Source: JAMOQA01 sp964420365
GTDB taxonomy: Bacteria; Acidobacteriota; Polarisedimenticolia; J045
Direction: 5' to 3'
NCBI GenBank assembly: GCA_964420365.1
Contig: CAYQTA010000101.1
Location: 1 to 14,728, forward strand
Length of the DNA stretch: 14,728 bases
Shown: positions 6,437 through 14,325 of the stretch, piece by piece
Position numbering within the stretch: position 1 is the stretch's first letter
Layout: each line of letters starts with the position of its first letter
Notes under the pieces: generated by a model
What the model was told of the DNA's origin: nothing
The model's input: only the letters and a program-made list of their open reading frames with translations
The model's database searches: none
Translations under genes and position numbers: made by a program

Positions 6437-7524
6437 CGCGGTCCCTCCACGGGAAGACCGAGCACCTCGAGGACGGTCTTCCCGTCCCGGCGCTCGGCCA
6501 GCACCTTCACGTCGTCTCCGTCCAGGAGACGGATCCCGAGCAGCTCCGCGCGCCGGCGCAGGGCGGAGGTGATCGACGACGAGCCGGCACCGGCGACGAC
6601 GAGGACGCCGTGGATCCCGAGGGCCCGCACCTGGTGCAGGACCGTGGCGAACTTGTACACGGCATCCTCGCCCACCCGGCTGCCGCTCTTCGCCTCGATC
6701 GCCACGAGGCCGCGCAGGTGCATCGCGGCCACGTCGATCTCGTTGCGGACCTCGCCCGCCGCCTCCACGATGCGCAGGCCCCTCGTGACGTCCCGGAAGA
6801 TCTCCTTGTCCGCGGCATCCCGGAGTACGCTCCACAGGAAGACCTCGAGCCAGCCACCGGAGAGGAAGACGCGCCACCGGGCCTCGGCGAGGCTTCCGTC
6901 GGCGAGCCCGGGGATGCGCCGGACGAGCTCCCGGGCAAGCCCGGGATCGACGCCCGGATCGAGTCGCTGGTCCTCTTCCCGGAAGATGGGCCGGTCGGCA
7001 TGCCGGGCGATCCTGCCGGCCAGGTCGACCTCCACCCGGCTCCACGGGCTGGCGTCTCCTTCCCCCGCGTAACCGTGAGCCGCGAGGAAGACCTCGAGGG
7101 ACAGCGGCCCCGGGACCGCCACCGTCCGGCCACCCCGGAGTTCCAGCAGGGACCCGGGATCGGCCGGGTCCATGTACCAGGGACGCGCCCCTGCCGGGAC
7201 CGCCGCCTGCCAGGCACCGAGCGCCATCGGCTTCGTGCCCCCCGCCAGCATGATGTCCCACGACCACCCGGGATTGCGCTGCAGGATCCCCCGGACCGCC
7301 TCCGCCGTCGGCCCCGGCAGGTGGGCAGCCGGCACCCGCACGGGGACGATTCCACCCGGGGGCACCCGTTTCGACTCCGCCACCGCGCGAACGAACCAGC
7401 GGTCGTTGCGCCGTGCCATCCCGGGAGTGACCAGCAGCCACGCCTTGTCGGGCTGGAGGGTGAAGAGGGCCTGCAGGTTCGGAACGGCCTGGCCCGAGAC
7501 CAGCAGGATGAGACCCCGTTTCAC
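6433..7524 (-). CDS. CARF-domain nuclease of the Card1/Can2 (DUF1887) type
   Basis: 363 aa, starting at a GTG that forms GTGA with the stop of the helicase gene. Residues 1-140 are a CARF Rossmann-like ligand domain: LILLVSGQAVPNLQALFTL at the start and the signature AGGTKPMALGAW (94-105), which binds cyclic oligoadenylate. A linker follows, then a PD-(D/E)XK nuclease domain at about 215-345: GGWLEVFLWSVL (E227), NEIDVAA (E262, D264) and LVAIEAKSG (E277, K279), the DUF1887 pattern. Proteins of this build (Card1, Can2) are switched on by cA4 and cut nucleic acid, so this is the likely ancillary effector of the type III complex. The length matches the family. All catalytic residues appear present, so it should be active. 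Confidence 0.92.
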   Translation of the reverse strand: MKRGLILLVSGQAVPNLQALFTLQPDKAWLLVTPGMARRNDRWFVRAVAESKRVPPGGIVPVRVPAAHLPGPTAEAVRGILQRNPGWSWDIMLAGGTKPMALGAWQAAVPAGARPWYMDPADPGSLLELRGGRTVAVPGPLSLEVFLAAHGYAGEGDASPWSRVEVDLAGRIARHADRPIFREEDQRLDPGVDPGLARELVRRIPGLADGSLAEARWRVFLSGGWLEVFLWSVLRDAADKEIFRDVTRGLRIVEAAGEVRNEIDVAAMHLRGLVAIEAKSGSRVGEDAVYKFATVLHQVRALGIHGVLVVAGAGSSSITSALRRRAELLGIRLLDGDDVKVLAERRDGKTVLEVLGLPVEGPR

Positions 7525-9485
7525 CGGGAGCCCTCCCGGCCGCCGCCTTCGAGCCCGAGTGCCTGCCAGTCGGGCACCCACGAAACGGCCCGGTCGACGA
7601 ACGCCTCGAGCCAGGGGTTCGCGCGCAGCTTCTCCCGGTCGCCCAGCAGGAACACCTGTCCCCGGGCCCGGCTGATCGCCACGTTGACGAGACGGGGGCT
7701 CGCCCGGTCCGCGGCCAGGAACGGGCTTCCGGGCACGACCGGGTCGAAGATCACGATGTCCGCCTCGTCTCCCTGCATCCGGTGAATCGTCCCCACCTTG
7801 ACGCGGTCCGGGTCGAGGGGCTGGAGCAGTCGCTCGAGGAGAAACGCCTGCGCGCGGAACGGGCTGACGACGATCACCCGGTCGGGCCACCGCCGGTCGA
7901 GCCCGAGGAGGGCCTCGGTCAGCGCCCGCGCGATCATCGCGCTCCGGTCCCACTGCCAGCCGCTTGGACGAACGCGCTGGGGCATCCGGGCCATCCGGGA
8001 CGCGCCGCCGGGCGGTTCGACCCGGTACGGGTCGATGACCAGGAGCGGCTCCGCCGGGACCGGCCGACCGGTGGGCGGCTCCGGGGGGCTGCCGACCGTC
8101 CGCAGCTCGCCGTCGTAAAAGCTGTCGGAGACGGCCTCGCAGATCGTCTCGTTCATCCGCCCCTGCTCGGTCAGCATGACGAGGCCTCCCGCTTCCCGGA
8201 GGAGCCTCCTCCTTGCCCGCTTCTCGAGGCCCAGCATCTCGAAGACGCTCCGCCCGAACCAGGCCATCGCTTCCGAGGAGCGGTTTCCTGCCCGGCTGAT
8301 CGGGGCCAGCTGGCGGAAGTCCCCCGCGAACACGGCTCCCTCGAGCGCGGGGGATGCCATGGCCCGGGCGACGGCAGCCAGCGAAACCATCGACGCCTCG
8401 TCGACGAGCAGCCGGGTGTACCGCTTTTCCCAGAGCGCCCGGTTCATCACCCAGGCGGCGAAGGTCGTCGTGACGCACCGGGCCTCGGCGGCGAGCTCCT
8501 TCAGTACCCGGGCCCGCTCCTGGTCCAGCTCCAGGCGCTGGTCGATCAGCTCGGCCCGCTCGGCCTTCAGCCGTACGATGACGTCCTCGTCGAGCGTCGT
8601 GGCTCCCCGGCGCAGCGTCTCCTCCACCGCCTCGAGCTGCTGCCGGATCCTTTCCCGGCGCCGGGCGAACTCGTCCAGGACCTCCGTCCAGCGCAGGAGG
8701 TGCCGCCGGCCCGGGTCTTCCGAGAGCTCGCGTTCCTGGGGCCGGCCGGCGCGGACCAGTTCTCCCGGTCGAAGCGGCCTGCCCGACTCGCGGCAGGCAT
8801 CGTCAATGGCCAGGGTCAGCCGGTCGACCGCCACGTTGGTCGTCGACAGCCCCACGATCGTCTCGCCCTGCCGCAGGAGCAGGGCCGCCAGCGCGCCGAG
8901 GGTGTAGGTCTTGCCGGTACCGGGCGGCCCCCACAGGAGCAGGACGGGGCGGCGCGCGGCCGCAAGTACGGCCCGCTGTCCCGGCCGGAGGAGTCGCTGA
9001 ACCCGACGGGGCAGCCGGCCGGCCGGGGTCTCCCGGGACAGGGCATCTTCCTCGATCTTCTCGAACCGCCCCGGAAGGCGCTCGATCCCCGCCGCCCAAT
9101 CCTGCAGGTCGCCCAGCCACGAGAGAGGCCTGAGCGTGAATGCCGTCGCCGGCCGGACCACCTGGCCTGCCCCGACCCGAACGGTGATGACGGCCTTGCC
9201 TTCCTCGACCAGGAGCACCAGGCCGCTCGCCTCGTTCGGCGTCCGAAAGAGGGCTCCCTCGAACTGCTGGTCGATCCGGGCGGGATCGCCGGTCTGCGCC
9301 CGGACGCGCTCCGGGTCGTAGCGGATCTCGTAGTAGCCGCCGTCGCCCAGGCGCAGCACCGTTGTCGCCGCCGCACGAACGACCGTCTCGGTGCGCTTCT
9401 CGACCCGGATCGCGTCCCGCAGGGTATCGACCGTCAGCGGAACCCGTTCCGGGATGACCGGTCGACGCCGGTAGTAGCGACCCAT
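7521..9485 (-). CDS. Superfamily 1 helicase of the UPF1/Dna2 type
   Basis: 654 aa. All core helicase motifs are present: Walker A GPPGTGKT (186-193), STTNVAVD (motif Ia, 214-221), motif II DEAS (362-365), motif III GDFRQLAP (388-395), motif IV region VSPFRAQ (540-546), motif V GTIHRMQGDEAD (565-576) and motif VI NVAISRARGQ (601-610). A charged insert at about 265-335 looks like the coiled-coil stalk of UPF1-like enzymes. Residues 1-150 carry a beta-rich region that could be an OB-like domain. No nuclease domain is fused. The expected activity is 5'-3' unwinding of DNA or RNA with ATP. The start ATG overlaps the stop of the CARF gene by one base (TGATG) and the stop overlaps the nuclease start, so it is co-expressed with two CARF genes. 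Its role in a type III locus is not known to me. Confidence 0.93.
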   Translation of the reverse strand: MGRYYRRRPVIPERVPLTVDTLRDAIRVEKRTETVVRAAATTVLRLGDGGYYEIRYDPERVRAQTGDPARIDQQFEGALFRTPNEASGLVLLVEEGKAVITVRVGAGQVVRPATAFTLRPLSWLGDLQDWAAGIERLPGRFEKIEEDALSRETPAGRLPRRVQRLLRPGQRAVLAAARRPVLLLWGPPGTGKTYTLGALAALLLRQGETIVGLSTTNVAVDRLTLAIDDACRESGRPLRPGELVRAGRPQERELSEDPGRRHLLRWTEVLDEFARRRERIRQQLEAVEETLRRGATTLDEDVIVRLKAERAELIDQRLELDQERARVLKELAAEARCVTTTFAAWVMNRALWEKRYTRLLVDEASMVSLAAVARAMASPALEGAVFAGDFRQLAPISRAGNRSSEAMAWFGRSVFEMLGLEKRARRRLLREAGGLVMLTEQGRMNETICEAVSDSFYDGELRTVGSPPEPPTGRPVPAEPLLVIDPYRVEPPGGASRMARMPQRVRPSGWQWDRSAMIARALTEALLGLDRRWPDRVIVVSPFRAQAFLLERLLQPLDPDRVKVGTIHRMQGDEADIVIFDPVVPGSPFLAADRASPRLVNVAISRARGQVFLLGDREKLRANPWLEAFVDRAVSWVPDWQALGLEGGGREGSR

Positions 9486-10639
9486 CAGCGGGGCCCGACC
9501 GCCGGGCCGAGTCGACCGAGCAGCTCGTCGACTGCCCGCGAGGGACGCACGAGGCGACGCAGGCGACTCGCCGGCACACCCTCCAGGCCCGGAACGTCGC
9601 GCGCCCGGGCCGCCAGGGCCTTCCGGTCGCGCTCCCTCGCGGGGATTCGAGCCGCCGCCGCGACGGCCCCGGCACAGGTCGTCTCGCGGCGATCCAGGTG
9701 GTCGAGGGCCACGCCGGCGGCCAGCCACCCGCGCGTTCCCGGCATCCCTTCCGCGGCTTCCCGGGCGACGTGCCGCAGGTCCTGCAGCCACGCGGCCGCC
9801 TCCTCGCCGGGAGCAAGCCGGTGCGCCCGCCCGAACCCCCGGGCAGCCGCCTGCCATTCCAGCCGGCACCACGCGGCCCACCCCTCCGACGCGTGGGCCA
9901 GGCAGAGATCCGCCGCGGACGCTCCCGACCGGCCGGCCAGCTCGCGGAAGCGCCGCGCCGCCTCGCGCCACGCCCCGGCCCGGAGGAGCGCCACCGCCGT
10001 CCGGCGCTCCCCGGCTCCCGTCAGTTCGTGCACGCCGGGCAGCTCGACGAACCGCTCCCCGGCCACGAAACCGCGGTGCACGGCAGAGGCCTGGCCCTCG
10101 ACGTACGCCTGCCGGAACCCTCGCACCGAGGCGATCGAGGCGAGGGCGGCCGACATCGCCTTCCGCCCGCCGGTGAGGTCGACGACGACGGCCCCCGGTT
10201 CGGGGAGCCCGGCGGCCGCGTACTCGCCCTCGACGACCCGGACGATCCTCGCCACGTCGGTCCCGCTCCCGATGGTGCGCAGGACGAGGCTTCCACGTTC
10301 CCCCGCCAGGGCGTCCGCCACGAGCCGCGCCTCGGTGACGGTGCGCTCGCTGTGGAGCAGGACGGTCGCGGACGCCGGGCTCGCCAGGGCGGCCAGGATG
10401 GGCGAGTACGGCTGGGTACCGACCGGCACGAACGCCAGCGCGAACGGGCCGCGCCGCCTGCCGAGTGCACGCATGCGCTCGCAGGCGGCCGGGAAGAGCT
10501 TCTCCCGGTAGAACGCCTCCGCGGCCTCGCCCGGCTCCATCGCCTCCCACTCGCGGCGCCGCTCCTCGGCCAGCGCGTCCAGGTCCGCCGGAAGGACTCC
10601 CTCGATCATCGTTCTCGGCATCGTTCCATCGCTGCCCAT
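9485..10639 (-). CDS. CARF-domain protein with helical C-terminus (TIGR02710-like)
   Basis: 384 aa, with ATG at 10639 and GGGAGG 5 nt upstream. After about 60 helical residues, the CARF domain begins with FALAFVPVGTQPYSPILAAL (near 66-85), continues with VLLHSERTVTEARLVADAL and reaches the signature VVVDLTGGRKAMSAALA (about 151-167). This resembles the TIGR02710 group of CRISPR-associated CARF proteins. Residues 210-384 are Ala/Arg-rich helices with TPR-like spacing. An R-x5-H (R267 to H273) occurs, but inside a TPR-like helix, so I do not call a HEPN nuclease. No PD-(D/E)XK motif is seen. It may be a cyclic-oligoadenylate sensor that controls the coupled helicase, a ring nuclease, or an effector with a diverged toxic domain. 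CARF is well supported; the function is open. Confidence 0.82.
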   Translation of the reverse strand: MGSDGTMPRTMIEGVLPADLDALAEERRREWEAMEPGEAAEAFYREKLFPAACERMRALGRRRGPFALAFVPVGTQPYSPILAALASPASATVLLHSERTVTEARLVADALAGERGSLVLRTIGSGTDVARIVRVVEGEYAAAGLPEPGAVVVDLTGGRKAMSAALASIASVRGFRQAYVEGQASAVHRGFVAGERFVELPGVHELTGAGERRTAVALLRAGAWREAARRFRELAGRSGASAADLCLAHASEGWAAWCRLEWQAAARGFGRAHRLAPGEEAAAWLQDLRHVAREAAEGMPGTRGWLAAGVALDHLDRRETTCAGAVAAAARIPARERDRKALAARARDVPGLEGVPASRLRRLVRPSRAVDELLGRLGPAVGPR

Positions 10640-10814
10640 CGTCGCCTCCCGCGGCAGGGATGCCGATCGTACCGCGCCGACCCGTCCCCGAAAAGAACGG
10701 CCGGCGCGGGGAGGAACGGGAGCCCCGCCCTCCCCGCGCCGACCGGATGCGCTCCCGGAAAGCTCGTGTTCGTCAACAGGTTGTCAAAGAGCGTGCCCGT
10801 CCTCGGCCGGTTCC
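10640..10814 (-). promoter_or_regulatory. Intergenic gap between RAMP genes and CARF gene, possible internal promoter
   Basis: This is the only gap over 50 nt in the minus-strand gene run. It contains a strong hairpin, listed separately. After it, TACGAT at 10673-10668 could be a -10 box for the CARF gene, but no convincing -35 is present. Before it, on the minus strand, TTGACA and TTGACG occur close together around 10771-10788, without a matching -10 box. The gap suggests that the signalling/adaptation genes form a second transcription unit. Confidence 0.35.
10702..10741 (-). terminator. Strong inverted repeat, possible intrinsic terminator after the RAMP genes
   Basis: A perfect 13-bp inverted repeat: CGGCGCGGGGAGG (10702-10714) and CCTCCCCGCGCCG (10729-10741) around a 14-nt loop. 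Read on the minus strand it lies about 75 nt after the stop of the last RAMP gene and is followed by GCCGTTCTTTTC (10701-10690). The T tract is short and begins 4 nt after the stem, so termination may be partial. It could also be an RNA processing or stability element. Confidence 0.55.
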
Positions 10815-12158
10815 TCAGGAGGCCGGCCCCGGCAGGCGAATCTCGAGAACCTTGCGCAGGTTTCGCTCCTCGCGGACGCGGGCGTCCACCACCAGGGCTC
10901 CGCCCTTGATCTTCTTCAGCTGGTTCTTCGAGAGCCGCTCCTTGAACTGCTTCACCAGGTCTCCACGCGCGGAGTAGCGCTTCCCCTGGTGCTCGACCTC
11001 GATCTCGCCCACCTGCGGCCGGTACGTCGCCCTCGCTCCCCGAATCCAGAACTCCTTCGCCTCCTGCGACCTGGGCTTCTCCGGTACACCGGCTCCCGGG
11101 ATCTCGAGTGGTTCCCCGGGCCGTGCGGCAGGCCACTGCATCACCTCCCGCAGCTCCCGGAGGTCCTCCCGGGTCTCGATCTCGTTCCGGGCGGCGAGCA
11201 CCTCCGCGAGCCACGGGGTGGCGAGCCGCTCCTTCGCGTGGTCGAGAAGGAATTTTTCCCCTTCGTCGCCCTTCCAGTGGACCTCCGTACCCGTCTCTCC
11301 CTGCAACCGGTCCGGCAACTTCTCGAGGTGCTGCTCGAGGCACCGGATTCCCACCGAGCCCAGGCCGATCGCCTTCCCCTTGCCGAGCTTGTGCAGCAGT
11401 CCCGGCTGCAGGAAGAGGCACCAGTCCAGGAGAGCCAGCTGCTCGGCATCGAGTCCTTCGAACGTCACGGTGAACCGGAACCGGGCGCCGACCTTCACCG
11501 GGAAGAACTCGGCGTTTCCTTTCCCGTCCCTCCGCCGGTTTCCGTTCCACGGCAGGTGGGGGAAGAAGACCTGGATGGCATCGCGGGGTCCCTCCAAGTG
11601 GTGGTGGGGTGCCCACCGGTTCTCCTTGAACTCGGGAAGCCGCCAGTCCACGCCTTGACCGACGAGCCGACCATCCCCGATCCTCACCTTCCCGCGGAGG
11701 CCGGGCAGGTCACCGCCGATGGCCCCGAACATGTCGCAGCACGTACAGACACCCCGCCGGCTCTTGCAGGGCTCCCATTCCCGTGGGATCCGCCCCACTT
11801 CCCTCGTGTCCGCCACCCGGTAGCAGCCCGCGCCGACGAACTCCGCCACCGCGCGGACCATCCCCTTGAGACCCGTGCCGGGGATGGTCACCGGGTCCAC
11901 GTGGAACGGCTTGAATTCCTCCTCTTTCCCGCCCTGCCCGCGCTTCCGCTTCATGCCCCCGACCCGCGATTCCAGGCTGCCATTCAGCACGTCGGCAACC
12001 CCCCCGGCCTCGAGGGGAGTCCAGGCGATCAGCTCGCATTCCCAGGAGCCACGGAACCCGTCGAGCCGGAGCCTCGAGGGGCGATACCCGCGGCTCGCCT
12101 GCTGGAAGGGCCTGCGCAGGTGACGTGGCCGGCCCTGCACGGCGTCCGTGTCCGGCAT
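10815..12158 (-). CDS. RAMP-superfamily (Cas7-like) type III protein with extended C-terminus
   Basis: 447 aa. RAMP features are WECELIAWTPLEAGG at the first strand, TIPGTGLKGMVRAVAEF (91-107), the Cys cluster C131, C138, C140, C141 before DMFGAIGG, and the Gly-rich loop LGKGKAIGLGSVG (258-270). This is the IPG-x-x-LKG plus C-x-x-C-x-x-FG layout of Cas7-group subunits, so it should be a backbone or end-cap subunit of the crRNA complex. Residues 275-447 go beyond a simple Csm3: a helical part, then from about 366 a basic segment (ARATYRPQVGEIEVEHQGKR, ending near 440) of unknown fold. It resembles the larger RAMPs grouped as TIGR03986 more than Csm3, and Csm5 is another possibility. The start lies 12 nt after the preceding stop, with GGGGGA upstream. 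It is the last gene before the hairpin. Confidence 0.78.
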   Translation of the reverse strand: MPDTDAVQGRPRHLRRPFQQASRGYRPSRLRLDGFRGSWECELIAWTPLEAGGVADVLNGSLESRVGGMKRKRGQGGKEEEFKPFHVDPVTIPGTGLKGMVRAVAEFVGAGCYRVADTREVGRIPREWEPCKSRRGVCTCCDMFGAIGGDLPGLRGKVRIGDGRLVGQGVDWRLPEFKENRWAPHHHLEGPRDAIQVFFPHLPWNGNRRRDGKGNAEFFPVKVGARFRFTVTFEGLDAEQLALLDWCLFLQPGLLHKLGKGKAIGLGSVGIRCLEQHLEKLPDRLQGETGTEVHWKGDEGEKFLLDHAKERLATPWLAEVLAARNEIETREDLRELREVMQWPAARPGEPLEIPGAGVPEKPRSQEAKEFWIRGARATYRPQVGEIEVEHQGKRYSARGDLVKQFKERLSKNQLKKIKGGALVVDARVREERNLRKVLEIRLPGPAS

Positions 12159-12170
12159 CGCTCGTCCCCC

Positions 12171-13118
12171 TCAGGCCCGGGCCCGGGCCGGCCAGTCGTC
12201 GGTCCGGCAGACGTCCATGAACTCCCGGACCAGGAACGCTCGCGCCGCCTCCCAGTTCTTCCAGTCGGTCGAGACCTCGACCGCCACGCCCTGCCGCGCG
12301 GTCTCCCCGAGGGCCGGGGGCGTGCCACCGCCGCGCCGCAGCCCCCACTTCCGCGCTTCGTCTTCCGGCATCAGTCGCTCGATGCCGACCCAGCCCTCCG
12401 GAGCCGCCCCGTACCAGCGGGCCCGGACCTCGCGCACCTTGCCGGTCACGCGCCCGAGCCCACGGGAAGCGCCCATGCCCACCGGGACACGGCCCCCCAG
12501 GAAGTCCTCCAGCACGGCCGCGATCATGCCCGCCTGCCAGGCCTCCCAATTGTCCACGCGGATCCTGGCCAGGAACCGGCCCTGCACGAGCGCCTCGAAC
12601 TGGAACTTGGCCCCTCGCGCCGCGGCTCCCGTCCGCCGGTCGATGGCAACACCATCGCGGACCTCCAGTCGCAGCGGAACCTTGTCCTTGTCCACGAGGT
12701 AACCATCGGTGATGGCGATCCTGCCCCCGAACGCCAGGGAACCGAAGAGACGGCAGGCGAGGCAGGAGGACGCGTACGCCGCCCCCTTGTTCTCGATCCT
12801 GGACAGGCGCGACCCGCAGGATAGGACAGCCCGGTCCTCTCCCCCGGAGGCCTTCTGCACGTACGGCAGGCACACCGCGTCATCCCTCCCGGCAAGCGTC
12901 CGAACGAGTCGCTCCGCGTGGCTGCGCAGGACGCCCTTCAGGCTCGTGCCCGGGAGGAACGGGTCTCCCGCCTCGCTGTCCGTGTCGCCCCGCCGCGTGC
13001 GCACGAAGCACATGCTCGCCCCGAGAAGCCCGGAGTCCCGCTCGCTCTTGACCAGGATCGGCCCGTCCGCCTCGATTTCGACCACGAACTCCAGCTCGCA
13101 CAGCTTCCTTCTACGCAT
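12171..13118 (-). CDS. Csm3-like RAMP protein (Cas7 group), copy 2
   Basis: 315 aa. It shows the Csm3 plan: PFLPGTSLKGVLRSHAERL (53-71), a zinc-type set of Cys C83, C101, C119, C122 leading into CRLFGSLAFGGRIAITD, then VRDGVAIDRRTGAAARGAKFQ, cut here at about residue 173, and the Gly-rich loop GMGASRGLGRVTG (214-226). This matches the downstream-acting backbone subunits that wrap crRNA. Compared with the neighbouring copy the protein is about 50 residues longer at the C-terminus. It has no clear Asp at the spacing where target-RNA-cutting Csm3 proteins carry one; D45, D47 and D52 are nearby candidates. Its start overlaps the end of the other copy by 8 nt. The two arose by old duplication or are distinct subunits such as Csm3 and a Csm5-like one. 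Confidence 0.85.
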   Translation of the reverse strand: MRRRKLCELEFVVEIEADGPILVKSERDSGLLGASMCFVRTRRGDTDSEAGDPFLPGTSLKGVLRSHAERLVRTLAGRDDAVCLPYVQKASGGEDRAVLSCGSRLSRIENKGAAYASSCLACRLFGSLAFGGRIAITDGYLVDKDKVPLRLEVRDGVAIDRRTGAAARGAKFQFEALVQGRFLARIRVDNWEAWQAGMIAAVLEDFLGGRVPVGMGASRGLGRVTGKVREVRARWYGAAPEGWVGIERLMPEDEARKWGLRRGGGTPPALGETARQGVAVEVSTDWKNWEAARAFLVREFMDVCRTDDWPARARA

Positions 13119-13899
13119 CGCTCTCGCCCCCGCCGAGGATCTCCTCCAGCTCGCGGTCCAGGGTCTCCCCCGGAACCTCCTGCATCGTGCTCCGCGCGAG
13201 GTAGGCCACCCGCTGGGCAGGATCTTCCAGGTCCGCCTCCCGCCAGGAAAGGTCCTCCAGCCTCGCCGCGCCGAGTCCCCGGGAGACCTTGCCCCCGAGG
13301 GCGAACCCGCGGCTCCATTCCCGCAGCGCAGCCCAGAGGAGTGCCCGCTCGCGCCGCCCCAGGTTGGTGGCTCGCAGCTCGAACGCGAACGACACGCCGG
13401 CCGGGATGACCTCGAAGTCGAACTTCAGCCCCGGCCGGGCCGTCCGCGAGTCCCGGTCCAGGCTGACACCGTCCCGGACCTCCGGCATTCCTTTCCAGTC
13501 CGTCGACGCGTCGACCAGGCGGACCCGCGAGGCGACCAGGGGACTGCCGAACAGGAGGCAGACGTCACAGAATGCCTCCGCGAGGATCGACGCCACCTCC
13601 GACGGGCCTGCCGCCTCGAGCCGATCCCGCAGGTCCTTCTCCCTTGAAGTGTTGCCCGTGGCACAACCCGCCTCGCCGGCCAGGAAGCAGGCCTTCATGC
13701 CCAGGTGGCCCGCCAGGGATTCCGCCGTGGAGCGCAGGACACCCTTGAGCGAACTGCCAGGGATGACCGGCCTGCCGTCCGGGTCCAGGAGTACCCCGTG
13801 GTCGCTCGCCGCGCGGCCGGGCCTCCCGGTGCCCACATGCAGGGCGCTCTCGAGGACGATCGTCCCGGTAACCCTCGTCACCCTCCGCATCGTCATCAT
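13111..13899 (-). CDS. csm3: Csm3-like RAMP protein (Cas7 group), probable target-RNA-cleaving subunit
   Basis: 262 aa, close to the usual Csm3 length. The first strand and loop read LESALHVGTGRPGRAASDHGVLL; D33 lies 13 residues before VIPGSSLKGVLRSTAESL (45-62), the position of the catalytic Asp of Csm3. Cys residues C71, C79, C111 and C114 form a likely zinc site, followed by LLFGSPLVASRVRLVDA. VRDGVSLDRDSRTA and the Gly-rich loop LGGKVSRGLGAARL (201-214) complete the family pattern. In type III complexes several copies of this subunit hold the crRNA and cut bound RNA every 6 nt. The start is the first of three nearby ATGs, chosen for its perfect ribosome site. The end overlaps the second Csm3-like gene by 8 nt. 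The gene symbol is by similarity only. Confidence 0.88.
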   Translation of the reverse strand: MMTMRRVTRVTGTIVLESALHVGTGRPGRAASDHGVLLDPDGRPVIPGSSLKGVLRSTAESLAGHLGMKACFLAGEAGCATGNTSREKDLRDRLEAAGPSEVASILAEAFCDVCLLFGSPLVASRVRLVDASTDWKGMPEVRDGVSLDRDSRTARPGLKFDFEVIPAGVSFAFELRATNLGRRERALLWAALREWSRGFALGGKVSRGLGAARLEDLSWREADLEDPAQRVAYLARSTMQEVPGETLDRELEEILGGGESDA

Positions 13900-13905
13900 G
13901 GCTCG

Positions 13906-14325
13906 TCACCTCCGGCGGAAACCGCGGTGGCCGTCCCGGTCGCCCTGCGGGTTGACGGCCCGCGCGTACAGGGTCTCGACGACCAGGAACTCCAGCAGGA
14001 CGCGGAACTCGTCGTCATCAAGGACCGGCCGATCTCCAAGGTATTCCCGCGCTTGCTCGTGCTCACCCCGCGCCAGCTTCCCCAGCAGCTTCCAGAATTC
14101 CTTGAAGTGGGGCTTGATCGTGGCGCGCGAGACCTGGTGGCTGGCCAGTTCCGCGACCTTCGCCCGCCCGTGTTCCTCCTGGGCCAGGAGGACGGCCCGG
14201 TAGAGCTGGCTGGCCTCGAGCCGCGTTCCCCGGTCCTGGGTCCGCAGGACACCTTCCTCCCCGGCAAGGTTCCTGGCCAGCTGCCCGAGTCTTTCCCGGC
14301 GCTGGAGTCTTTCGACTGCCTTCAC
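13906..14325 (-). CDS. Small helical protein, possible type III small subunit (Csm2-like)
   Basis: 139 aa, starting at GTG 14325 that overlaps the stop of the upstream gene as GTGA. The sequence is charged and helical: an N-terminal basic helix, then GTRLEASQLYRAVLLAQEE, then HGRAKVAELASHQVSRATIKPHFKEF, cut here, and a C-terminal LLEFLVVETLYARAV. Size, helical make-up and place just before a csm3-like gene fit the small subunit (Csm2 or Cmr5 class) that bridges the complex. The LASHQVSR segment faintly recalls the LTTSQIRK segment of Csm2. I cannot confirm the family from sequence alone. The end touches the ribosome site of the next gene. Real coding is well supported by the tight coupling and codon use. 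Confidence 0.7.
   Translation of the reverse strand: MKAVERLQRRERLGQLARNLAGEEGVLRTQDRGTRLEASQLYRAVLLAQEEHGRAKVAELASHQVSRATIKPHFKEFWKLLGKLARGEHEQAREYLGDRPVLDDDEFRVLLEFLVVETLYARAVNPQGDRDGHRGFRRR
13907..13914 (-). promoter_or_regulatory. Strong ribosome binding site of the csm3-like gene
   Basis: GGAGGTGA on the minus strand ends 7 nt before the ATG at 13899. It includes the TGA stop of the preceding small gene, so the two genes are probably coupled. The second and third ATGs (13896, 13890) are farther away and less likely starts. Confidence 0.75.

Noticed and set aside
9800..9860. R-x5-H in the C-terminal part of the CARF protein as a HEPN RNase site
   Set aside because: The motif lies inside a TPR-like helix (ARGFGRAHRLAP) and lacks the surrounding HEPN pattern.
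7782..10511. Open frame of 909 codons on the plus strand antisense to the helicase and CARF gene
   Set aside because: It crosses two well-supported minus-strand genes and its product is low-complexity, rich in Arg, Pro and Gly, with no domain. It is a shadow.
10989..12824. Open frame of 611 codons on the plus strand antisense to the RAMP genes
   Set aside because: Both minus-strand RAMPs have full family motifs. The antisense frame shows none.
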